A stretch of 64,000 nucleotides of DNA from contig CM049308.1 of NCBI GenBank assembly GCA_026874595.1, positions 94,479,624 through 94,543,623 on the forward strand, in the 5' to 3' direction. The stretch is from Sipunculus nudus. Its lineage: Eukaryota; Annelida; Sipuncula; Golfingiida; Sipunculidae. The position numbers were made by a program, and so were the translations under genes. Below are positions 1 to 15,121 of this stretch, one piece after another (within the stretch, counting starts at the first letter, position 1; every line of letters starts with the position of its first letter). The notes under the pieces were generated by a model. The model worked only from the letters and a program-made list of their open reading frames with translations. It was not told where the DNA came from and searched no databases.

Positions 1-1017
1 TCTTTGAAGATCAAATACATTCTTAACAGACAACAGCCTTGTTATCACTTACCAGTTACTGTATTTCACAAAACAGAGACATACAAGATTTGCCCCAACT
101 TCTTAAGAAACTTTATAAAAATTTACAATCAAAATAAAATATTTAAAACTAGGCCATCCAGTAACTGTTATTTTAACTGGAAGGCAATGTTAATTGAGGG
201 CATTCGCTGAGGGGGGGGGGGGGGGGCAGGACATTACTGCCTGTTTCCTACCACTTCTTTAAATGACATCATAAACTAATCAGATTAATTTATGCTCATC
301 ATTCAAGAGGGAGAGCAGTCACTTAAGTGAGGGATCATACTTGGTCAATCAAACAGACACAGAACTGAGGGATCTAAAATAAAATGGTCTTCAAACAGAC
401 ACAGAACTGAGGGATCTAACATGGTCAATCAAACAGACACGGAACTGAGGGATCTAACTTAGTCAATCAGACACAGAACTGGGGGATCTAACATGGTCAA
501 TCAAACAGACACAGATGTCTTATGTAATTTATTTCTTGTAACAGAATTATGAGATTTATTCTCCCTTAAAATGTTGTTATACTGTTCCTAATAAACTTAT
601 TTGAAAAATGTGAATCTTGACATAATAACTGCAAATAACCAGTTATATTTCTTTCTACATGCACTATATTGTTTATCATAAATGTACTGTGGTTGTATAC
701 TATCTGTACCAGGCAGACTGCTTTCAGGAATATTCATGTGCAAACCAGAACACTGACAAAAATGCTTGTTTCGCATTAACCACATCAACAATAAGAACGT
801 TACAATAACCCTCATCTGTCCAGCTTATATTTTTTTCTGACTGTCTTAAATTATCAGATATTATTTAATAGTTAAACTTAAAATCTTTGTGTGTTTAATT
901 TAAGAACTAGATAAACTTTCAACAGACATTTTGAAGAATACTTGTCAAACATAACCTATTTACAAATAAATTGTTAAGGACATGCATCTCTTAAATTATT
1001 CTGTGTTTAAAGTGTTT
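1..1017. other. AT-rich flank beyond the gene's 3' end; no gene seen
   Basis: It contains a 16-base G run at 211-226 and a short degraded tandem repeat at about 320-515 (unit about 38-40 bp, with AAACAGACACAGAACTGAGG). No convincing exon on either strand. Confidence 0.6.
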
Positions 1018-1410
1018 AGAGTGGGCCAACCTACTGATCAAGCCTAAGGTTTTAGAGTGGACCAACCCACTGATTTATCCTAAGTGTTAAGAGTGGGCCA
1101 ACCCACTGAGCAATCCAAAGTTTTCAGAGTGGGCCTACCCACTGAGCAATCCTATGAGACCTGAGTGGGTCAACCAACTGAGCAATCCAACGTGACCTGA
1201 GTGGGCCAACCCACTGATTAATCCTAAGAGTTCAGAGTGGGCCAACCTACTGATCAATCCTACATGACCTGAGTGGGTCAACCCACTGACCAATCCTACA
1301 TGATCTGAGTGGGTCAACCCACTGAGTAATCCTACCTGACCTGAGTGGGTCAACCCACTGGAAAAGTCCTTAGTGATCAGAGTCGGCCAATCTACTACTG
1401 GTCAATCCTT
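1018..1410. repeat. Minisatellite, about 39 bp unit, about 10 copies
   Basis: Units read GAGTGGGCCAACCCACTGA followed by a variable CAATCCTA part. Many copies hold a near-perfect hairpin, GTGGGTCAACCCAC (arms of six, two-base loop). Downstream of the gene's stop codon. Confidence 0.9.
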
Positions 1411-2566
1411 GCTGTGATATGTCCAAGGAGAGAAATTAAACCTGAAACACAACTTTACAGGTTTAGTACACTGTTTGGATATTAAAGTTTTACCAAATAT
1501 CCAATGTCACTGTCTGTCCTTATCATGTTAATGCCATGTAAATATAATATGTAAGGCAACTACACACAGAAGAGAGCAAAACTTTTATTAAAAAAACGGA
1601 ACCATCCTATTTAATCAGGATTAAAAATATGTAACCCCCCCCCCCCCCACCACCAGATTTCACTAAAAATCTGCATGTAAATGTGCAGAATATGTTTATA
1701 AGCACTGATAGGAGCAATCTCCTGACATGACGAGTTTAATTAGTAAAAAACAGTTTAAATGATAGTAAGATGCCTTTGAGGCTATCCACCCAGGTACAGA
1801 GGACCTCCAATTTTCTTTATAATACACAATGTAATATTTTTATTATGAAGCATCTATAAATACTGAATGTACAGTTATATTCTGGTAATAGTCCCTGAAA
1901 TTAGATGCATATTCTACAACATCATTTTAATCAAACTGAAGTAAATTCAGATTTACAACACGTTATCTTATTGCACTGTATAACCTATGTATAAATTAAT
2001 ATTAAACATGTTCAAAAAGGTAACAAAATGTGAAAGGTTGATTAATATTGCAGTTGCTTTAATCATCTCTACAAATTTAATCCTGTTGTTATGACTGGAT
2101 AAAATGTGGATCATGGATCATGTGGATCACTGATCCAGTGGATCACATGCTGCCCAAATTGGAATGTAAAGAACTCTCTACAATCACATCAGATCTGTCT
2201 AACAATATCCAAAAAGCTGAGCAAACAACAAAAATTCATAAGCAAAAAAGTAACCACTGAGTGTGCAAATACAACAATGCCCCTTAAACAATGATCTCCT
2301 GCTGTACACAAACTTCCCCAGCAGAATGAGATTATATTAATGGACAGCGACAAAATGGATAAAAATATGACTCTTAATTTAATTTTTAATGCTGATTTCT
2401 GCCCCTGTGGTGATCAGGTGCGCATGTATCAAACTCGGGTGGCAGTTATACACAGAATCTCAATCAACGTTCATCGCTCTTCCTCACAGCTTGTGTGATG
2501 CTGGTGCACTGATTTGAACATGTTAGTTTCAAACTGGTCTTGTCAAAATTATCACATTTATAAATG
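1411..2566. other. AT-rich region, no gene seen
   Basis: It holds a 14-base C run at about 1635-1648 and scattered A/T-rich sequence. TTTATT (AATAAA on the minus strand) occurs near 1582 and 1838; these are distant candidates only for the poly(A) signal of the gene ending at 4877. Confidence 0.5.
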
Positions 2567-4205
2567 TGCAGACTATTACAGTCTGGCATGTCAGTTATTG
2601 GTATAGAAACAGTCTGCCATGTCAATTACAGTTACAGTCAGGCATGTCAGTTATTGGTATAGTAACAGTCTGCCATATGAATTACAGTTACAGTCTGGCA
2701 TGTCAGTTATTGGTATAGTTACAGTTTGCCATAACAATAACAGTTATAGTCTGGCATGTCAGTTATTGGTATAGTAACAGTCTGTCATATCAATTACAGT
2801 AACAGTCTGGCATGTCAGTTATTGGTATAGTTACAGTCTGCCATATCAATTACAGTTACAGTCTGGCATGTCAGTTATTAGTATAGAAACAGTCTGCCAT
2901 ATCAATTACAGTTACAGTCTGGCATGTCAGTTATTGGTATAGTTACAGTCTGCCATATCAATCACAGTAACAGTCTGGCATGTCAGTTATTGGTATAGTA
3001 ACAGTCTGCAATATCAATTACAGTTACAGTCTGGCATACAGTTATTGGTATAGTAACAGTCTGCCATATCAATTACAGTTACAGTCTGGCATGTCAGTTA
3101 TTGATATAGAAACAGTCTGCCATATGAATTACAGTTACAGTCTGGCATGTCAGTTATTGGTATAGTTACAGTCTGCCATATCAATTACAGTTACAGAGTG
3201 GCATGTCAGTTATTGGTATAGTTACAGTCTGCCATATGAATTACAGTTACAGTCTGGCATGTCAGTTATTGGTATAGTTACAGTCTGGCATGTCAGTTAT
3301 TGGTATAGTAACAGTCTGCCATATCAATTACAGTTACAGTCTGGCATGTCAGTTACCAGTATATATACAGTCTGGTATGTCAGTTACCGGTATATTTACA
3401 GTCTGGCATGTCAGTTACCGGTATATTTACAGTCTGGCATGTCAGTTATTGTTATAGTAAGTCTGCCATATCAATTACAGTTACAGTCTGGCATGTCAGT
3501 TACCAGTATATTTACAGTCTGGCATGTCAGTTATTGGTATAGTTACAGTCTGCCATATCAATCACAGTAACAGTCTGGCATGTCAGTTATTGGTATAGTT
3601 ACAGTCTGGCATGTCGGTTATTGGTATAGTTACAGTCTGGCATGTCAGTTATTGGTATAGTAACAGTCTGCCATATCAATTACAGTTACAGTCTGGCATG
3701 TCAGTTACCGGTATATTGACAGTCTGGTATGTCAGTTATTGGTATAGTTACAGTCTGGCATGTCAGTTATTGGTATAGTAACAGTCTGCAATATCAATTA
3801 CAGTTACAGTCTGGCATGTCAGTTACCGGTATATTTACAGTCTGGTATGTCAGTTATTGGTATAGTTACAGTCTGGCATGTCAGTTATTGGTATAGTTAC
3901 AGTCTGCCATATTAATTACAGTTACAGTCTGGCATGTCAGTTATTGATATAGTTACAGTCTGGCATGTCAGTTATTGGTATAGTAACAGTCTGCCATATC
4001 AATTACAGTTACAGTCTGGCACGTCCATTAAAGATAGTCTGGCACGTCCATTGAAGATAGTCTGGCACGTCCATTGAAGATAGTCTGGCACGTCCATTAA
4101 AGATAGTCTAGCATGTCCATTGAAGAAACAGTCTGACATGTCCATTAAAGATACTGGCATGTCCTTTAAAGATAGTCTGCCATGTCCATTAAAGATACAG
4201 TCTAG
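2567..4205. repeat. Minisatellite, about 57 bp dimeric unit, passing into a 26-27 bp unit
   Basis: Up to about 4010 the unit is two related halves: CTGGCATGTCAGTTATTGG and CTGCCATATCAATTACAG. From about 4012 to 4205 it changes to a shorter form with CTGGCACGTCCATTGAAGA. Confidence 0.92.
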
Positions 4206-4245
4206 TTGGGTCTCCATTCTGTTACAGAAATATCTTTGTTTTGTG

Positions 4246-4607
4246 CATCAGGTAACCTCACACTAGAAGGCATATAATTGGTTGTTTAGCATCACATGAC
4301 CACCACATAAGGAGAAATGTGATGGGTTGTTGTGTTTCACATGACCCAAACACCTTGGGCTTTTGTTCATCAGGTAACCTCACACTAGAAGGCATATAAT
4401 TGGTTGTTTAGCATCACATGACCACCACATAAGGAGAAATGTGATGGGTTGTTGTGTTTCACATGACCCAAACACCTTGGGCTTTTGATCATCAGGTAAC
4501 CTCACACTAGAAGGCATATAATTGGTTGTTTAGCATCACATGACCACCACATAAGGAGAAATGTGATAGGTTGTTGTGTTTCTCATGACCCAAACACCTG
4601 GAGCAAA
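4246..4607. repeat. Three tandem copies of a 122 bp unit
   Basis: CATCAGGTAACCTCACACTA starts at 4246, 4368 and 4490, with nearly identical copies. They lie 270-630 bases beyond the stop codon, so they may be part of the 3' UTR. Confidence 0.92.
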
Positions 4608-4876
4608 CTGACCACAAACTGAGCAGCAACATTTGTATTAACAGATTCACATTGTTTGTGCATTATCAGTGTCATATAAAAACCTTTATCTATAAAGGTT
4701 CTCCAGGAATTAAAAAAAAATAAACACATACACGCAATGCAAATACAACATTGTCAAGTAGTTAGTCTGTAATTACAAATCTGTACATCTGTTTGCATAA
4801 CTTCATTATCACAGCTGATGAGCACAACCAGTTTTCTTGTGTCCCTAGTATTTTGTCATCCTGATGACCTTGACCC

Positions 4877-4959
4877 TCATGACCTGATTATGGCTGACAT
4901 TTTGACCTCTATTTCTACCCTGTGGTCAAGAGCTAGCCATTTGGTGACTTCTGTGGCAT
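4877..4959 (-). CDS. Exon 21: terminal exon with stop codon
   Basis: The acceptor is TTTTTTCATTCACAG. The exon completes an Asp codon and encodes ATEVTKWLALDHRVEIEVKM then SAIIRS and TGA at 4877-4879. The W-L-x-L and V-E-I-E-V strands close the C2-like domain, and the frame and phase agree with exon 20 across a 3.45 kb intron. No clear AATAAA was found within several hundred bases downstream, so the 3' UTR end is not placed. Confidence 0.82.
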
Positions 4960-7900
4960 CTGTGAATGAAAAAACAAAGAAAATTCTTCAACTTGACAAT
5001 AAATGACACAGAAAAAACAAGGATGTAGGTTAGTGACCTGCTTTAACATTAGCCTGTGCTGCAATATTGTTCACTGACACCATGACATACTGTATACTGT
5101 CACAGTGACACCAGGATGTACCGTATACTGTCATACTGACACCATGACATACTGTATACTGTCACAGTGACACAAGGATGTACCTGATACTGTCATACTG
5201 ACACCATGACATACTGTATACTGTCACAGTGACACCAGGATGTACCGTATACTGTCATACTGACACCATGACATACTGTATACTGTCACACTGATACCAG
5301 GACGTACCGTATACTGTCATACTGACACCAGGACATACTGTATACTGTCATACTGACACCAGGACATACTGTATACTGTCATACTGACACCAGGACATAC
5401 TGTATACTGTCATACTGACACCAGGATGTTCTGTATACTGTCATACTGACACCAGGACATACTGTGTAGTGACATCCTGACACCAGGACACACTGTATAC
5501 TTTCATACTGACACCAGGACATACTACATACTGTCCTACTGACACAAGGACATACTGTATACTGTCATACTGACACCAGGATGTACTGTATACTGTCATA
5601 CTGACACCAGGACATACTGTATACTGTCATACTGACACCAGGACATACTGTATCCAATCATACTGACACCAGGACATACTGTGTAGTGTCATACTGACAC
5701 CAGGACATTCTGTATCCAATCATACTGACACCAGGACATACTGTGTAGTGTCATACTGACACCAGGACACACTGTATACTTTCATACTGACACCAGGACA
5801 TACTGTGTAGTGTCATACTGATACCAGGACATACTGTCATACTGACACCAGGACATACTGTATACTGTCATACTGACACCTGGACATACTGTATACTGTC
5901 ATACTGACACCAGGATATACTGTATACTGTCATACTGACACCAGGACATACTGTGTAGTGTCATCCTGACACCAGGACATACTGTATACTTTCATACTGA
6001 CACCAGGACATACTATATACTGTCCTACTGACACAAGGACATACTGTATACTGTCATACTGACACCAGGACGTACTGTATCCTATCATACTGACACCAGG
6101 ACATACTGTATACTGTCATACTGACACCAGGACATACTGTTTACTGTCATACTGACACCAGGACATACTGTATACTGTCATACTGACACCAGGACATTCT
6201 GTATCCAATCATACTGACACCAGGACATACTGTGTAGTGTCATACTGACACCAGGACACACTGTATACTGTCATACTGACACCAGGACATACTGTGTAGT
6301 GTCATACTGACACCAGGACACACTGTATACTTTCATACTGACACCAGGACATACTGTATACTGTCATACTGACACCAGGACATACTGTTTACTGTCATAC
6401 TGACACCAGGACATACTGTATACTGTCATACTGACACCAGGACATACTGTTTACTGTCATACTGACACCAGGACATACTATTTACTGTCATACTGACACC
6501 AGGACATACTGTATACTGTCATACTGACACCAGGACATTCTATATCCAATCATACTGACACCAGGACATACTGTGTAGTGTCATACTGACACCAGGACAC
6601 ACTGTATACTTTCATACTGACACCAGGACATACTGTGTAGTGTCATACTGATACCAGGACATACTGTCATACTGACACCAGGACATACTGTATACTGTCA
6701 TACTGACACCTGGACATACTGTATACTGTCATACTGACACCAGGACATACTGTGTAGTGTCATCCTGACACCAGGACACACTGTATACTTTAATACTGAC
6801 ACCAGGACATACTATATACTGTCCTACTGACACAAGGACATACTGTATACTGTCATACTGACACCAGGACGTACTGTATACTGTCATACTGACACCAGGA
6901 CATACTGTATACTGTCATACTGACACCAGGACATACTGTTTACTGTCATACTGACACCAGGACATACTGTATACTGTCATACTGACACCAGGACATTCTG
7001 TATCCTATCATACTGACACCAGGACATACTGTGTAGTGTCATACTGACACCAGGACATACTGTGTAGTGTCATACTGACACCAGGACACACTGTATACTT
7101 TCATACTGACCCCAGGACATACTGTGTAGTGTCATACTGATACCAGGACATACTGTCATACTGACACCAGGACATACTGTGTAGTGTCATACTGACACCA
7201 GGACACACTGTATACTTTCATACTGACACCAGGACATACTGTGTAGTGTCATACTGACACCAGGACACACTGTATACTTTCATACTGACACCAGGACATA
7301 CTGTATACTGTCATACTGACACCAGGACATTCTGTATCCTATCATACTGACACCAGGACATACTGTGTAGTGTCATACTGACACCAGGACACACTGTATA
7401 CTTTCATACTGACACCAGGACATACTGTATACTGTCATACTGACACCAGGACATTCTGTATCCTATCATACTGACACCAGGACATACTGTGTAGTGTCAT
7501 ACTGACACCAGGACATACTGTGTAGTGTCATACTGATACCAGGACATACTGTCACACTGACACCAGGACATACTGTGTAGTGTCATACTGACACCAGGAC
7601 ACTCTGTATACTTTCATACTGACACCAGGACATACTGTAATATGTCATACTGACACCAGGACATACTGTGTAGTGTCATACTGACACCAGGACACACTGT
7701 ATACTTTCATACTGACACCAGGACATACTGTAATATGTCATACTGACACCAGGACATACTGTGTAGTGTCATACTGACACCAGGACACACTGTATACTTT
7801 CATACTGACACCAGGACATACTGTAATATGTCATACTGACACCAGGACATACTGTGTAGTGTCCTACTGACACCAAGACGTACTGTATACTGTTAATCAC

Positions 7901-10900
7901 TTACACACAGCAAAACTGGTACAGTGAAGATCCCCTGTAGAGTTAGTGTAAATTGATAACCTTTTTTCCTTTTCACATCACTGATACGATCATAATACAT
8001 TCACCATGACTTAAAACAGGGATGAGAGAGGCTCTCCATGGAAAATCAGGAAAGAGATAAGCGAATGCAGGTTATGAGGAAAGTATGCATACTAATAATG
8101 TTAGTTGATATGTAAGCATACTGATGGGTCAATGGATGGGTCTCATTGACTGTCAAACAGAGGACATACATACAAAGATTTATGCTATGAGGCCATCAAG
8201 GAACAAGGAACCACAGCAATTTTAACAAATCACAGAAATTTTGTACTTGCACTCAGAAAAAAAAAGAATTCCTTTAATAAAAAAAAAAACTCTTATCCTT
8301 ATCACAATGAAAGTGGCTGTTTGCTGAGATGATTCTAAGTTAATGAAAATTATCTTTCTGAGCAGATAATTTTACATGCTCTCTTAATGAGAACACTGTG
8401 TTTTTCTTACCTCCCAGAATAAACTGTAGCTGGAAACCTCTCTGGGCAATACTTTCTCTCCGGGAATGTTTTATTACAAATATGATTGTTGAATCCTGGA
8501 GAACACCTTCACCTCTGTCAACCTGGGAACACAAACACATGCACAAATTTCTAAATAAAATAACAATCAATGACAGTAAACTCTGATGGCGCTTGACGAA
8601 CATTACCAGAATTCCTTGGCTCCTATAAGAGATACTACACATACTTCACAGCATCAGACTCACGTCAGTATGAACCTAACTGTACCTTACTTAATGCTGA
8701 CTTCAGGTAACAAGTCTGGATTTCTGCTCTCAATATACTGGTCAAGGTTATCCAGATGTTATAGGCATTATGAAGTAATAAGTTATAGTCTCTCAGTCTA
8801 TGCTGAATTTCTGCCCTGCCTTGTTTTGCTCTAAGTATTCACTAGCTATAATTGATGTGTTTTATATATCATTCTTGAGTGATTACATTCAGGATCACTT
8901 TTTTTTCCTAAGAGTGTAACTGATTTTGTCCGCACTCACATCAAAAGCAAGATTTAACGGCAGGTCTCGCTGAGATTCAAGATGACCAGATTTGCGGATA
9001 ACTCTTCCTTTTGATGGCTTTCTGTTCTGTTGTAGTCGAGGCCGGCTGGAAGAGAATAAAGAACATGCTAATAGTGATATTCTCATGCCATAACACTATA
9101 TGATTTTGATTAAAGGTAATCCTTGACCAATTAACTTACAAATATGTTTGATAAGATCAGTAATACAGTGCTCTCTCTCCTACAGGACATCATCTGATAT
9201 AGTAAGGCGTTTATTTCCACTAAAGCTCTCTTGACAAAGTCCTAATCAAAACAGCCCTGTGTCAAAACTGAAAAGTGTTAATCAAAAGGATATGATCATG
9301 GTATAAAAATGGTGCTGTCTATGCTGAACAAATAAAAATATACACATTAAGTAGGATAATCAAATTAAAAGTTAACTTCATATTATGTCACCCCATGCAT
9401 CACACATTTTTATGTACAAAGTTCAGAACAATAAGATAAGCAATTAACAAAGTATCAATTAAGAAATTTTACTACTTTCCTCATGTCTGTATTGAGTTTT
9501 GTATGTTATGTATTCATTATCAAACCCAAAGACAAAGGTTATCACAATTACCTATGTAATACACATTACATAAATATACCTGACTTAATAAAAATACACA
9601 TTAAATAAAAATACCTGACTAAATAAAAATACACATTACATTACATACTTGACTAAATAAAAATACACAATACATAATATACTTGACGAAACAAAAATCT
9701 CCTCATCTGAAAAGTGAACATGACTGTAGAGTACATAAAGTAAAGCTCACTTGTCCAGTCTGATTTTACAATATATTTTTCCTTCACCACCAGTCAGGCC
9801 TCGGACAGACAGGACCTGACCTTTGACCTGGAAGTACTTGGTTCCTACTTGCTGCCCACCTGGAAAGGATGGATATTAAGAATCAAGGTACCAGTTTAAA
9901 ATGACACATCTGTACAATAACGTATTCCCTGCTATATTTTATCTTTACCAGCAGAAAGTCAATGTTACGGGCTATATTCTATATAGTCAAAGGATATAAC
10001 AGTTGATAATTATGATAACCAAATAAACTGAGGATAATAAATATAACTGTGACTGTCTGAGCTGCACAAGTCAATGAAAATTACACTACATTTGTATATA
10101 TTTAGTAACAACAAAGAAGGATCCATGGGTCATTTTTCTCAGCTCCTGATGAGCACAACCTGTAATTGTAACACTGTTTAATACTGACCGGAAGAATTAT
10201 ATAGTATATTTAAATTATTTTTTAAACAAAAAGCTGACAATGACATCTGAAGCACTGTTTGTCAAATGGTACCTTTCTTCCCAGCTGCCACTGATTTTAT
10301 CAGAGTAAATTTAAAATCTTTAGATGAATTTCATTAATCACAAGTGTGACCACAATAGTTCTGATGAACAAATCAAGATTTTTTTGTTTACACTTTGATT
10401 CCATGGACATTTATTATTTTAAAGTTAAAAATGTTTCATCACAGGTATGAGCTGTTGGTTTTAAGATTTAACTTATCTAAATATAAAGAAATTCTGCTTG
10501 TATATACAATTTTGCTCAACTTATACAACTATAAAAGGTGCTCATCCATCTACCGTTTGAAAAAGATTTATGTGATTTCTGGCTTTCTCTGTGTATTTAT
10601 TAATGATCTAAGGGTAATTTTGCTTGCTTTTGAAAAGTTCTTATTACACCTTTGTGAAGGATGTATGAACTTGTCTATCAACAACATGTTTGTAAACACA
10701 GCAATGTTGACAAACGGGAACAAAATGCAACCTAAAGTGGTAGTTTGCATATATGCGGAGGTAGAAAGGTCACTTGTTGCAAAATTGCCTTTTGCAAAGC
10801 TCTGGCTTATCTGACTTGCTGCCAGATGCCCTTGTTGACTTTGTTTTGATTATTTTGGCAGGCCCACACATAAAATAAACATGTTGATATACACAAAACA

Positions 10901-13900
10901 AACATCCTGTATGCATTGATATCTACTTTTTCTGGCCTATTTTGATAAAAGCTCCAAGAGATTACCTTTAGTTTATAAAGGTCAGTTAGGTGATAGGGCC
11001 CCTTTAATACATACAAGGAATTCAACTTTTATGCCATTTAAATAAAGTGTTACACAGATTTTACTCAAAATGGACTTATTGTTGTGATACTGGGTAACTT
11101 TCACAGACATTTAAACTTCAAACGTTGCATGATAACAATATGTTTGAATGAGGCATATAATTTTTGTTTTAATACTGCTACTAAAATATACATTCAGTAG
11201 CTTAGTGCACCAAAATTCTGGTTTTCAAGCTACTCAAATCGCATTTTCATCCTGGCTCACTTGCAATTTTTCCAGGATTTCCCACAAAAAATCTTTATGT
11301 CACATTAGTACTAGCTATATAAGGGGGGGTTTATTAAGTCTGATTATTTGTTATACAATTAAGTGTGCCCATGTTCATCCCTGTGGACTGTACAGCCAGC
11401 TCTTCTGAAACCAGCATTTCATCATTCCAGACTTTTCTGTACTCGTTACAAGGCACATTTGATATTGCTGATCATTAGGAGGTAAAATAAAGAATAAGTG
11501 ACTCACCTGTCCGGAAAAGGGAACTTGTCAAGGAGCTGACACTGTAATAAACATCACTGTATCATTAACAAAGAATATCTACATGGAAGTATATACCATT
11601 ATGCCATATCATAATATTCTGGTTAACAGGGACCAAAAATATGTCACAGTAACCAAGGTCTAACTCAAAAGAAATCTGCAACATTCATTACTTAACTTAG
11701 TTAAATATGTTATGGTGAGTTGTCACTGTAGGCTAAATTAAACACATCTATAGGTAATACCAGATCTTATTTCAGAATAAATTACATGGAGCTGATGCTG
11801 ACAAAAGTCAACGAGCAGCAGCAAAGGCCAGAGTGGATAATTACCACTGAGGGCCATGTACAGATAGATCACAGAACCAGAATGGATAATTACCATGGCA
11901 GGCCACATACAGATAGATCACAGAACCAGAATGGATAATTACAATGGAAAGCCACATACAGATAGATCACAGAACCAGAATGGATAATTACAATGGAAAG
12001 CCAAATACAGATAGACCACAGGGCCAAAGTGGGTAATTAACATGGAAAGCCACATACAGATAGATCACAGAACCAGAATGGATAATTACCATGGAAAGCC
12101 ACATACAGATAGATCACAGAACCAGAATGGATAATTACCATGGAAAGCCACATACAGATAGATCACAGAACCAGAATGGATAATTACCATGGAAAGCCAC
12201 ATACATATAGATCACAGAACCAGAATGGATAATTACCATGGAAAGCCACATACAGATAGATCACAGAGCCATAGTGGATAATTACCATGGAAAGCCACAT
12301 ACAGATAGATCACAGAACCAGAATGGATAATTACCATGGAAAGCCTCATACAGATAGATCACAGAGCCATAGTGGATAATTACCATGTTAGGCCACATAC
12401 AGATAGATCACAGAGCCAGGGTGGATAATTACCATGGAAAGCCAAGTATAAATAGATCACAGAGCCATAGTGGATAATTACCATGGAAAGCAATGTACAG
12501 ATAGATCACAGAACCAGAGTGGATAATTACCATGGCAGGCCATGTACAGATTGATCACAGAGCCAGAGTGAATAACTACATGGAAAGCCACGTACAGATA
12601 GATCACTGAGCCAGAGTGGATAATTACCATGGAGAGCTGCGTAGACATAGATCACAGAGCCAGAGTGGATGAATACCATGGAAATCCATGTACAGATAGA
12701 TCACAGAGCCAGAGTGGATAATAACCATGGCAGGCCATGTACAGATTGATCACAGAGCCAGGGTGGATAATTACCATTAAAAGCCACATACAGATAGACC
12801 GCAGGGCCAAAGTGGATAATTACCATGGCAGTCAACATATAGATAGATCACAGAGCCAGGGTTGATAAATACCATGGCAGGCCACGTACAGATAGATCAC
12901 AGAGCCAGAGTGGATAATTACCATGGAAAGCAATGTACGGATAGATCACAGAGCCAGAGTGTTTAATTACCATTAATTACCATCACCCTCAGGCAAGCTC
13001 ATTAACATTCATCCTTATGGGAGAATATTCTAAACAAAGATGGCTGCCACAGCTCTATGTGTACAAGAGGTTACATGAAGCTGCCATTTGCTTGGAACCA
13101 AACCGCTGACAACTTACGATTCTAGTGCTGATGAAAGTGAGGATCTTGAGACGGTAGAGCGGACAAATGCATTTTTATTTGATGATCTAAGGCTAGCCAC
13201 AGATGATGATCTACGATGGCGTAGACCTCCGTGCCGCTCAAGCATGCCGGGATTCACATCACTGGCTGACCTCTCAGGGGCTGAGGTGGAATGTTTGTCA
13301 TCTCTCCTCGCCTTACCATTTATCTTCAGTAAAGACATAAATATGCAGACTTACCATATTTGTGGACAAAATGCAGGTATAAACCATCAACCAGAGGGTC
13401 CAGGGTTTAAAAGAGATTATTATATATAAAAAATAGGGGCTCAGTTCTTAAAGTATAGTTGGTGAACTAAGTGGTTTCAACCAGTCTAAGATACTTAAAA
13501 AGTATTTAAAACAGACGTACTGGAATGTAGTATCTGAAATAAGCATATATGGTACAAATTGCCATTAATATTCTGAAATTCAAACTAAATCATGGAATGG
13601 ATGTTAAGAAGTACCATCTTTACTCACCAAACACCAGACTCATTGATGGAATTATAGTCCAGGTCAGAAAAATTATAACCCTTAGTTTACAATATGATTT
13701 GATTGAAGTATACAACACTGTAAAACAATAATCAGCTTCTACCTTTATCAACATTCAACTTATGTGTAACATGTAAATCAAATAAATGAAAATTATATCT
13801 TCTAAAACAAATACAGGCAATATGTACATGTGTATATGGTACTTTTCAAATATACTCTTCGTACCTGTATACTGGGGACTGTGTTTTTCTTAAATGCGTC

Positions 13901-15086
13901 GTCTTCCTCTTCTATAATCGGAGGTGGGACAACTGTGTCGTTTGTCACTGAGACTGAGTTGGGGGTTGAAGGCTAAGAAGAAACATACCATAATAAGCTT
14001 ATAATAAATCAACAAAATTTAAACAATAATAAATGAAACACAATCAGCTGTGCCATGGAAGTGGGTTTATTGGTGGGGTTTCAATTGTTGTGCTCCCAGT
14101 AGAGGTTAGAATTGTGTTAAATCTGGTGCCTGTCAGGTGTCAGCACTGTGGTACATGCGACAAGTGAAGAGTAATGGCAGATCAAATCAACGAAATAAAA
14201 TCTGAAAATGTCCTTCCTACAAAAATACAGAAATACCTACACAAAAACACTACATGACAGTTGTATCTAGATTCATCTTCAATTAATATTTTGAGTAACT
14301 CGAGGCTGTTGCTTCTTTTCACCTGCGTACTCGATAAATTAGAAATTGTCCGCTGACATGCTTGGAATACCTATATTATGAAGGTAAATCGCATATTTGG
14401 CTTCCAGTTTCTGAATTGATGGAATACCTACTAGCTTGTGTATTGAGTCTGTGTACTTTACCTGACTTGGAGGATGTTCCTCAGACATCAACTGGATGTA
14501 GAGTTGCAGCTGACCAGACTCAATCCTCTGTAACTTGTACCATCGACTCTCCTGTAACACACACAAGGAGACATGATACCCTTAAGGAATGACTTAATGC
14601 TGGATAATTTATGCTAGAAATTTTATGTAAAATATAGTAAAATTAGGGACCCACGGTTCTCGACCCTCAGCTGAATTTGTCTATAGGGATATTTTTAAAG
14701 AAATTTTTCAGAATGACAGTCCTGTGACCAAAAATTCTTAGAACTTATTATCCTAAAACTTGCAGCATTTAGATTATTGTAACAATCTTTTAAAAAAAGT
14801 GATCATGACCTCTGACCAGGTAACCTCAATATCTACAGATTTTCTGACTTTGGGCAAGTACGCAATGTATGAAAGATGGAAAGTTCAGGATGAAAACTTT
14901 GATTTACAGAGCATGCAACATCTTTTTAAAGATGTGGCTCCTGTGACCTTCACCTTTGATCTCTGGACCCTGAAAATTGAAATGAATTTACTTAAGTGGT
15001 GGGTCATTATTAAATCAAGTTTGAAGCCAATCTGTCTATCCTAAGCAGACACAGTTCTTACTTTAGTGGTGAGCGATATATAAAAG

Positions 15087-15121
<35 letters not shown>

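Noticed and set aside
5068..7894. Possible CRISPR-like array
   Set aside because: The 31 bp units are contiguous with no unique spacers, and this is a eukaryotic intron.
10395..10814. Plus-strand 139-codon frame
   Set aside because: AT-rich, no recognisable domain, inside an intron of the opposite-strand gene, no supporting splice or promoter signal.
13088..13429. Plus-strand 113-codon frame
   Set aside because: It is antisense to exon 16, whose minus-strand frame has matching splice phases on both sides and suitable composition.
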